A DNA stretch of 58,635 nucleotides from NCBI RefSeq assembly GCF_022376445.1, contig NW_025955203.1, positions 1-58,635 of the forward strand, given 5' to 3'. A program made the translations under genes and the position numbers. The notes under the pieces are model-generated. The model had not been told where the DNA came from. It worked only from the letters and a program-made list of their open reading frames with translations, and did not search any database. Of the stretch, positions 47,214-55,800 are shown piece after piece. Source of the stretch: Fomitopsis serialis (taxonomy: Eukaryota > Basidiomycota > Agaricomycetes > Polyporales > Fomitopsidaceae). Each line of letters starts with the position of its first letter. Within the stretch, counting starts at the first letter, position 1.

Positions 47214-48531
47214 AACGCGGTGAGGCGTCGCCGTCTTGCCGGGTAGCGTCGTCTATCGCGGCGTTGAGCTCGAATGTCGGTTGGATCGGCTAGGTGGCCA
47301 GTGGGGTGGGCTTGATAAATAGAATGTTTGATTGAAGAACAAAAACGATGGGCATAAGTCCTACCCGCCCTCGCGGTGACTGTGGAAGGGAGTCATTGTA
47401 TAACGCGGTGAGGCGTCACCGTCTTGGAGCACGGCCTTGTCTATCGCAGCGTTCAGTCCGATAACGCATACGTCGGCTGGACAAACAATGCAGTCGGCTG
47501 GATACGTTCGAAATCTTACTAGGTAATACGGAATAGTGTGTACAAGCTCGAGTTTTCCGCTCGGTCGAGGCAGAAGTGAATCGGTGGCTAACGCGGTGAA
47601 GTCTCACCGTCTTGCAAGCAACGTTGCATCCGTCGGCTCGAATGTCGGTAGGATCGGCTACGCGGCCAGTGGGGTGGGCTTGATAAATAGAATGTTTGAT
47701 TGAAGAACAAAAACGATGGGCATAAGTCCTACCCGCCCTCGCGGTGACTGTGGAAGGGAGTCATGGTATAACGCGGTGAGGCGTCACCGTCTTGGAGCAC
47801 GGCCTTGTCTATCGCAGCGTTCAGTCCGATAACGCATACGTCGGCTGGACAAACAATGCAGTCGGCTGGATACGTTCGAAAGCTTACTAGGTAATACGGA
47901 ATAGTGTGTACAAGCTCGAGTTTTCCGCTCGGTCGAGGCAGAAGTGAATCGGTGGCTAACGCGGTGACGTCTCACCGTCTTGCAAGCAACGTTGCATCCG
48001 TCGGCTCGAATGTCGGTAGGATCGGCTACGCGGCCAGTGGGGTGGGCTTGATAAATAGAATGTTTGATTGAAGAACAAAAACGATGGGCATAAGTCCTAC
48101 CCGCCCTCGCGGTGACTGTGGAAGGGAGTCATGGTATAACGCGGTGAGGCGTCACCGTCTTGGAGCACGGCCTTGTCTATCGCAGCGTTCAGTCCGATAA
48201 CGCATACGTCGGCTGGACAAACAATGAAATCGGCTGGATACGTTCGAAATCTTACTAGGTAATACGGAATAGTGTGTACAAGCTCGAGTTTTCCGCTCGG
48301 TCGAGGCAGAAGTGAATCGGTGGCTAACGCGGTGAAGTCTCACCGTCTTGCAAGCAACGTTGCATCCGCCGGCTCGAATGTGGGTGGGATCGGCTGAATA
48401 GTTGATGGTGTTGGCTGAATGGATTGAGTTGCTGGTTGAATGACGCTAGTATGGAGTAACGAGTTTTCCTCGCCCACACGGTGGCGGTGGAAGGCTGTCG
48501 TTGTCCAACGCGGTGAGACCTCACCGTCCTG
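47214..48531. repeat. Tandem array: 368 bp dimers with a palindrome every 180-188 bp
   Basis: Three near-identical 368 bp units run 47269-48372 (the word CTCGAATGT starts at 47269, 47637, 48005 and 48373). Each unit is a dimer of two diverged half-units sharing AACGCGGTGA, a 4 nt loop, then TCACCGTCTTG. This hairpin motif starts at 47214, 47402, 47590, 47770, 47958, 48138, 48326 and 48507, so the spacing is 188, 188, 180, 188, 180, 188 and 181 bp. The loop varies between units, while the CGGTGA and TCACCG stems are kept in seven of eight copies (the first has TCGCCG). The incidental 63-codon minus ORFs repeat with the array and are not genes. The spacing is close to a nucleosome repeat length. 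Confidence 0.9.
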
Positions 48532-48639
48532 TTCGTCCTGAATCATCTAAAGCGGTCAGCTCCTCATCGATCTATATCTAAGCAGCCTAAACCAATCGCA
48601 TTGAGACGGTACAGGTACGAGGAAATACAAGACGGGAAT

Positions 48640-50453
48640 TCAGCGTCGCAACGAGTCTTCATACAACGTCAACAAGGTGGTGTCCCTCAAAAAGTCCTTC
48701 GAGACCCATACATCGAAATCTTCGCTGGTGTCCCTCCAGTGAATGAAATACTCCCACTTGCCATTGACGTTTCGTTTGTCGAGTATGTGCTCGACCGCGC
48801 TATCCATATAGATGGGGAGGGCCTCCAGGCACTTCACGTCCGTCCAGGCCAGTTCGCTGTTCGACCGAGGCTGCCAGCCTTCCCAGCTCACCCAGAACCT
48901 CCACTGTTTCTTCTCATTTTGGTAGGCTAACTCGATGGCTTGAACCTTGTACCACTCGCGGTTGTTCTTGACTTCGACCGGCCCCGGACCTGCGTCAGAG
49001 TCTGGAGGGTGGTAAGTGAATGAGTTAAATCAACAGGCACACGAGAAAATGGTCAAACTCTACATACCTGAAGAAGGCTCGGAACTGGACGCCACAGAGG
49101 GTGCTCTCGACGGGCCGGACTGAGGAGGAGGAGTGGCTGGCGGAGAAGGTGTCTGCCTGGGACTGGCCTGTCCGCCTTGGTTCGTCTCGACGACTTGCTT
49201 GCCCTTCTGCGAGTGCTTCTTTTGAAGGCTCATCATCTTCAGTCGGTATGGATGGGGGGGGCGTGGTATCTGTCTCTGCGAGACGCCGTCACCGTCTGAG
49301 GGTAGGTTCGGTTCCCCATCAATGGCTCCGGGCTCCGGAGCTCCACCGCCCGTCTTGACCGCCAGGGAGGCTGTTGGGGCCTCAGCGGGCCTCCCGTCGG
49401 CAGGGTAGGGACGGGAGGGTCCAGCTGAGGGGCCAGCTTGACCAGTAGGCCCACCCGGCGCGCTGGCCTCCAGGGCAGCGGTCATCTTCTTCGGCGGGTA
49501 CAAGGCGATGGGAGCAGGGCGCGGGCGAGAGCGCCCTGCGTAGTCAATCGACGGACGCGATACGTTGTCGTCCGAGGCGTGGGCCGTCCTGGGCACTGGG
49601 ACGGGACCGATGGGAGGAGGGCGGGGTCGGTTGCGACCCGCGTAGTCGACGGCCTCGCGGCGCGCGACGTCCGGCGGGGACCGTCCTCGTCGCTGGGACG
49701 AGACCGACGGAGCAAGGCGGGGTCGGTTGCGACCCGCGTAGTCGATCGGTCCTCGCGGCACGCTGACTTCCGAGGCGGGGACCGTCGTCGTCTCTGGGAC
49801 GACACTGACGGGAGCAAGACGGGGTCGGTTGCGACCCGCGTAGTCGATCGGCCCTCGCGGCGCGCCGACGTCCGAGGCGGGGACCGTCCTCGTCGCTGGG
49901 ACCAGACCAACCGGAGCAAGACGGGGTCGGTTGCGACCCGCGTAGTCGATCGGCACTCGGGGCGCGCTGACGTCCGGGGCGGGGATTGTCGTCGTCTCTG
50001 GGACGAGACTCACGGGAGCAAGACGGGGTCGGTTGCGACCCGCGTAGTCGATCGGCCCTTGCGGCGCGCCGACGTCCGAGGCGGGGACCGTCCTCGTCGC
50101 TGGGACGAGACTGATGGGAGCAAGGCGGGGTCGGTTGCGACCCGCATAGTCGATCGCCTCACGAGGCGCGGCGGCCTGCGGTGCGGCGGTCCTGTCTTGC
50201 GCTATGACACCGATGGGAGCAAGACGGGGACGCTCGGGCCCGAGATAATCTTTGCCCGTCCCAGACCCCTTTCTTGTGCCTGAGCCGGGGCGGTCTAGGC
50301 GCGGATTGTCAAAGCGAGCAAAACAAGCAGGTTAGACATTGTCAGTGTATTGGGTGATACCCAAAGGATTCACAACTCACCTATGATACGGGCCCGCTTG
50401 TTATCAGCGCCCGGAGCTGAGGAACTTGGGGAGGAAGGTCGCTTGCCGGACAT
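48640..50453 (-). CDS. Tandem chromodomain protein with 34-residue repeats
   Basis: Exons (minus) 50453-50381, 50294-49068 and 49001-48640 give 553 residues. The N-terminus (MSGKRPSSPSSSAPGADNKR) is followed by six or more repeats of about 34 residues containing PIDYAGRNRPRLAPV and a spacer such as PETTTVPASDVSAPRG. A P/S/Q-rich linker with KKHSQKGKQVVETNQGGQ follows. The C-terminal about 120 residues hold two chromodomain-like folds: first REWYKVQAIELAYQ...QWRFWVSWEGW, second AVEHILDKRNVNGKWEYFIH with WRDTSEDFDVWVSKDFL. Aromatic cage positions (Y/W/W) are present in both. Chromodomains read methylated histone tails or sit at the end of chromovirus integrases; here no integrase or RT is nearby, so a chromatin protein is the simpler reading. 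Stop codon is about 110 bp from the 368 bp array. Confidence 0.75.
49620..50170. repeat. 102 bp coding repeats (34 residues)
   Basis: The word TCGGTTGCGACCCGC recurs at about 49627, 49724, 49826, 49927, 50029 and 50131, a period of about 102 bp, matching 34 codons of the minus-strand gene. Divergence is mostly at spacer positions; YAGRNRPRLAP is nearly invariant. Confidence 0.85.
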
Positions 50454-50796
50454 CTGCTAAGGAGATTCTGTTCGTTTTAAAGCGGTTCCAAAACGTCCAC
50501 ATGTTATTACTTACCACCTGATCTGACGATAACGTGCTACGAAGGCTACTGAGACCGCAGTACACTGCAGTAAAAGACGAAACAAGACCAGGCGACGGTC
50601 AGCCACCCATCAATCTGACGCGTCACAGCTCACGTGGCAAGCCACAGAACGGAGGTTCTGACACGTGATGCCGATCACCTCGATCAAACTCAGACGAACC
50701 GCTTGTGGACTGGCCTGTTTCGTCCTACTTCCTTTCATACGCATCTCTGCCAGCCACTCTCACCTCTCTCTCGTCTCGCACTCCCGTCTTGCTTCC
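50454..50796. promoter_or_regulatory. Divergent promoter space
   Basis: 343 bp between the chromodomain gene (minus) and the small gene that follows (plus). Inferred from orientation; no motif is certain. Confidence 0.4.
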
Positions 50797-51216
50797 ATGT
50801 CTTGCCCCACGTTCGACTTCAGCGACCCGTCCAAGGCTCGCAAAACGATGCAGCGCTTTGCAGCGCACCTCAAGGCCGCGGTGAACGCGTCGCCTGCCGA
50901 CCTTCTGGACCTCACCAAGAAAGTGGGGAAGATTCTGGTAAGTAAACATGCATTATACTCGAATAATGACAACCGACGCGTCTTGAAGTACGACAACTGC
51001 GACGCGATTGTCGCTGCTGCAAGAGGTGGCGCGCTAATGCCGAGGATCGTCGGATACGCGTACGAGGAGTACATCGGCCAGCTCGACTTCTTCCTGGCCA
51101 ACATCAAGGAGGACGACGACCGCGATGTGGGGAGTGCCTCCCACATAGGCCCGGACAGTACGTATATCGCTTATTTTGGGCTATCTGGTCAGTGCCGTTC
51201 CCTCCGAGCACATTGA
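50797..51216 (+). CDS. Small hypothetical protein
   Basis: From ATG 50797 (MSCPTFDFSDPSKARKTMQR), exon 1 runs to 50937 (KKVGKIL), with an intron GTAAGT...TTGAAG (50938-50988, 51 nt, in frame) and exon 2 from 50989. The product is about 120 residues, with helical segments FAAHLKAAVNASPADLLDLT and IVGYAYEEYIGQLDFFLANI, and an acidic patch (KEDDDRDVG). A last intron at about 51,159 (GTACGT) may replace the final 20 codons. An ATG 44 codons upstream (50665) would add a basic, hydrophobic leader; I prefer the internal start because it follows a pyrimidine-rich leader. No family is recognised. Confidence 0.5.
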   Translation: MSCPTFDFSDPSKARKTMQRFAAHLKAAVNASPADLLDLTKKVGKILVSKHALYSNNDNRRVLKYDNCDAIVAAARGGALMPRIVGYAYEEYIGQLDFFLANIKEDDDRDVGSASHIGPDSTYIAYFGLSGQCRSLRAH

Positions 51217-51502
51217 CAGCCTTCGCTATTCCTTCCGATACCCCATCTCTACTGTACTTGATGGACTTCGCGCGATTTCGCATTACTTACCATATATAGC
51301 AAGTACCTACTATTAGTCAGCTTCGGCGGCATACAGTGCCACGAAGACTTGTACATACGTTAGTTCTCCCCCCTCCGAATCTAGGCAACTACGAGCACAG
51401 CTCGTCTCGCTGCTATCACATTTTCTGGAGTTGGGGGGCATCTCCCCGAGTTGGTCATTAGCGACCTAGTCGGGCCATCGAGAATCATTCGGACGGAAGT
51501 AG
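51217..51502. other. Short intergenic, nothing supported
   Basis: T- and AT-containing sequence between the small gene and the first open segments of the giant gene; probable 3' flank and promoter. Confidence 0.35.
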
Positions 51503-52865
51503 TGCCACGTAGTTGGGGCAACACCAGTACTACGAGATCAGGGCAAGTCGGAAGGAGTACAGGTTAGGCCAAGGACTCGCGGAACGAGCTTAGGAACCAG
51601 CGGAAGAAGAATACGAACCAGCGGAAGGAAGACAGGATCCAGCAAAACGAGGACAGCGACCTGCGGAACGAGCTTAGCGACTAAGGAACAGAGCTGGCCT
51701 ACTCCGCAACGAGCCGAGCGACTACGAGAGTTCATGATAGGACGTCGGAACGGGTACAAGGAGACAGAACGAGAACGAGAACACGGAACGAGCACGAGAT
51801 TGAACGCGGTACGACTCGGAGCCGTTGACTAGAAGCGAGGTTGAGGATACGAAGCACGGAAGAGGCGAGGGAGCAGCGGAACGAGTCAGGACTCAGGATG
51901 ACAGCTGTAGACGAGGCCTGGAGGACCGAGGATAGGGACAGCGAGCCAGAGGTTTGGCAACGAGGTCCGTCTTTGGCACTACTCCCCTCCGAGATGCATA
52001 TTCCCCCGTTTCAACACACCCTCCCTTCATCCTGGAAGCCATGGATTGGCCCGCCCCTCGAACATCGCGCCCGGGGGTACTACACTCCCGAGCTACACAA
52101 CTGGAGCCCACCGCGAGGGTGGTACCCTGTTCCCGCTTCCTCCGCTCAGCCTTTGGCTTCGCGTCATCATGCGTACACCACGGGCGAGCTGATTTTCACC
52201 CCTTCCACCATCTTTTCACTCCATTGCCCACAGAACTGGTATTGCCGATGCGCCATGCAGACTTAGCTGCGGCTCGAAGCGAGACATCGAATGTACACGT
52301 CAGGCCTGTCATGGAGGCAGCGACTCGGACTGCTCAATACGACGGTGTATTCATGCAAACAGCAGAACACCCCCATGTTGTCGAGGCGGCAGCTTACAGT
52401 CGATCGAGGACAGCGGACGCACAGCAGGCTTCTGCGCGCTCAGGTTCTCACCGAGGGGCCCATGGAGGAGTTGCCGCGGAAATGGCGAGGACGCGCACAG
52501 ACGTAGCCGGGCAATCTCAGGCTATCGTTCACATAGACACGCTTACCGGACGAGAGGGATCGGGCGACAGCCCGAGCACTTACGAGCGAGCGATTAGACC
52601 CGGAGGCACTACGGTGACTAGGTCATGTATTCGGGGAGTCAATACGAGCGGTACACTACGGGCATCGGCAACCACATCGGGTGACGGCTCGTGCCATGCG
52701 GTCGACGAGTCCTTCCTTGAGACGCGGCGCCTGACAGCTAGGTCATCCGGGCGAGTCGACGAGCGCGGGGAGGTAGAGCGGAATGGGTCGAGACGCAGTC
52801 AAACGGCGTTGGACCTTCGGGAGCAAACATCAGTCCCGCGACTCGGAGTCCGGAGCGAGCAGTAA
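51503..52865 (+). CDS. Probable 5' exons of the giant gene (three open segments)
   Basis: Three open plus-strand segments precede the giant frame. 51503-51829 is 109 codons of R/T/S/G-rich sequence in the same frame as the giant ORF. 51841-52266, with an internal ATG at 51898 (MTAVDEAWRTEDRDSEPEVW), has a distinctly protein-like run, LPSSWKPWIGPPLEHRARGY and NWSPPRGWYPVPASS. 51936-52865 is 309 codons of E/R/S/T-rich sequence in the third frame, in the same style as the giant ORF. I take these as exons whose junctions I cannot fix; one candidate final intron is a 44 nt GTCGAC...CGCAG near 52,755-52,799, which would shift into the giant frame. The ATG at 51898 is the best start candidate. Confidence 0.4.
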
Positions 52866-55800
52866 CGCACCCAGCCAGTGGATCCAAATGTCGACAATCC
52901 GAAGCGATGAATGGAGGGCAGGACGAGCAGGCGACTCTGCCTCCGCGACTGTCCTCGCATCTATCAAGCTTCTCCGACCGTGTCACGACGAGAGATGAGC
53001 GAGCGACCTTGTTCGGCGGAGCCAGTCAATCGAGCGCCGGCCTCGTGCTGCTCGAGACGGCAAGATGTACACGCACGCGGGGAGGCTCGACCTGCGAATC
53101 CTGGGGAATAGGAAGCTTCCAAGCACGCGAGCAGGGAAGTCATGCAACGGGGGCGGAGAGCAATATCGACATCAAGCACGAGACTATGTACGCGAGGGAG
53201 CAGAGTGAATGGATGGGAGTGCCTAGGGCGCAGGACGCGGACGTACAGGAGCATATTGTTGCAACGGAACAGGGGATCCGAGGAGTTCACGCGGTGACTA
53301 TAGAGGAAGCACGACGGTCAGGACGAACACGATGCACTTTGACAGAGATTAGACTCACCAGCGAAATGGGTACGACGAGCGACATGTCCCCTACGGTGGT
53401 CAGTAGCCGGCAGGCGACCCCGTTCGGCGATGTACTTGCTTCGACTCGAAAAGGTCGAGGAGGAACGGATGTGCCGCGCGTAGTCGACAAAGCGTGGACC
53501 TACGAGGGCTCGAGTATAAGCGACACCGGACGAGAAAACCACGGGAACACGGAGATACCTGGACGCGGCACAGACGGGGCGTCGAGCGGACGAGACGAGC
53601 CAGGGTCGCATGCGCAAGGCTTCCGGCGGACAGGACGCGCACATAAGGATCTAGTGGCGACGGGTATTGCGCAAGGCCGGGTTTTCGACGGCGAGCTAGG
53701 CCGTGATGAGAAGAGGATGGCGGGCGGTGAGGGTTCAAGCGCAGCCATTAGCGCGTGCAACAGGGAACAGAAGGAGGTCGGAGAGTTCTTGGCCGCGGCA
53801 AGACGAGTCTGCAAGTTCGGAGACAACTGGCTACATCAGCTAGCTGCGCAGGCGCCGCGGGTGTTCAGGCGAGTCGCCACGATAGTGCTAGAGGATAGGC
53901 GTACCGGGGGACCCCATACGACAAACCATTCACTCTCCTTGCAAGCCGAAGGCTTCATATCAGCTCCACGAGGTGCACCACGCGGGCAGACGGAGGCGAC
54001 GCACGCATCAGACATTCGGCAAGATACCCTAAGGCGGCATGGCGCGACGGCGGAAGGGCTTGATGCGTGTGAACAGCAGGAGCGACAGGCGGAGGAAGCG
54101 CAGGAGTTCAGACAGGTTGTATCTCGAGCGACAGATCTGACGACGCTCACCTATGGGATTTCCTCCACCGACTACGCGTACCCGGGACGTTCACTTCCCT
54201 CGGCGAGATCTGGCCTGCGTGTGCGGGAGCACGCGATGAAGGCGTTCGAGCTCGGAGTTGTTGACGACCTGGCGCTTTTGGGCACGCAGCGGAGCGGTGA
54301 TGGACGCGACGGCGGCTGGGAGTGTGCTGACCTGGCGAGTGTTCGACAAGGCATCCTGTTCGCGATGGATGAGAGAGAGTGCGACGAGAGCTCGCGCGAG
54401 GATCACAAGCCGTTGCAGGCAGAGTCAGTGGAGAGAAGACTCAGGCGAGAGACGATCGCTCAAGCGCCCGAACCACGGTCTGCACAGCCTACCGGCGTCT
54501 CGCTGGTCGCTCGAGTCGAAGATTTGGCGCGTGTATTCTCGCACTCCCCGCATCTCCTCAATACTAGCAGTTTGCCCGCGTATTGTTCTGTTTGGCGAGG
54601 CGCAGAAGGAGCGACGGTTGAGGACCACCTCACTGCAAGATCGGACTCGGAGGGAGCAGCGTGCGAGACACACGAGCCCGCGCGTGCGAAGCGGACGGTG
54701 TTACCCTTAGCTGAAACAAACACTCAAGGCACAGACTGGAGGCGTATGGTTTCCGCGAGGCGTCTCAGCGGCTTGCCTGCATGTGGCGCCAGCTCGCGAG
54801 GTGCGAGACGACTGGCATCTGGCTACGACAATCGTCCAGCGAGAACGGACTCGGAAGGAACGACGGGCAAGCCGTACGAGCTCGGGTTTCAAGACCCATC
54901 CGACCTGGCTCGACGCGAATTAGAAGAGCGATACCCTGTTGGGCAGAGCGCGAGAACCTTCGCGAGGCGTTGCATCGATGAGCCGGGGCGGCTCGAGCTC
55001 GAGAGGACGGAGGGACGGGCAATTCTTAGCACCAGTGAGTTACTGGAGTATCTGTACAAGCACGAAGATCCAGCAGGTCCGGAGGACGATAAGGACACGA
55101 CCAGAGGCCAGTCGGCGGGCTCGGCGATGGCGAGCGGAACGCTGCAAGGAAGACTCAGGCGAGCAGAGGCTCGGGCGGAGGGACTGGCGGCGGAGGCAAG
55201 CCGGAATTACGGTCGACAGCACGAGTCCTATGAGAGCTCGAGTGCAACTGGTACTACGTCAATAAACCTCTGGGACAGAGTGTTCACGAGAAGCTCGGGC
55301 TGCAGTGAGTACGTACGCACGGGGACTCATCGTGGAGAAGGCACTGTCCGGGCGGTAGAGGTCGGGTCCATCGAATTCAACGCTAACTACGACAGGAGAA
55401 CAATCGGAACCACTGCGGACGCGCGAGAGTCACGGCATACCTGTTCTCAAGCCACGGGAAGCGGGCTGATTGCGTCTGGTCAAACAAGACGCAAGGATGG
55501 ACTGGAGAGCACCGAGAGTCCAGCAGTCACGGGGAAGGAGTACCGAGACGCGTCGGGACAATGGATCGCATGTCAGGACGGGCAACAGGAGATACGAGAG
55601 GACTGCGCGGAAGGAACGCGGACGTACAGATGCATGTCGATAATCAAGGCTGCCTGGCGATGGGCGAAACAATCAGCGACTACCAGCGAAACCCACGGCG
55701 CAGAGGGAACGGCTGGCGAAACTAGGTACCGAGAGCGTGCGGACACGGAATGGACGGTTCTGGGTGAACGTGGTATCCAGCGCGGAGGGAACCGGACGGA

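Noticed and set aside
47416..48343. Three 63-codon minus-strand ORFs
   Set aside because: They recur exactly with the 368 bp tandem array and differ only as the repeats do; repeat-derived.
49438..50283. 281-codon plus-strand ORF
   Set aside because: Antisense of the 34-residue repeats of the chromodomain gene; the minus frame splices correctly into chromodomains.
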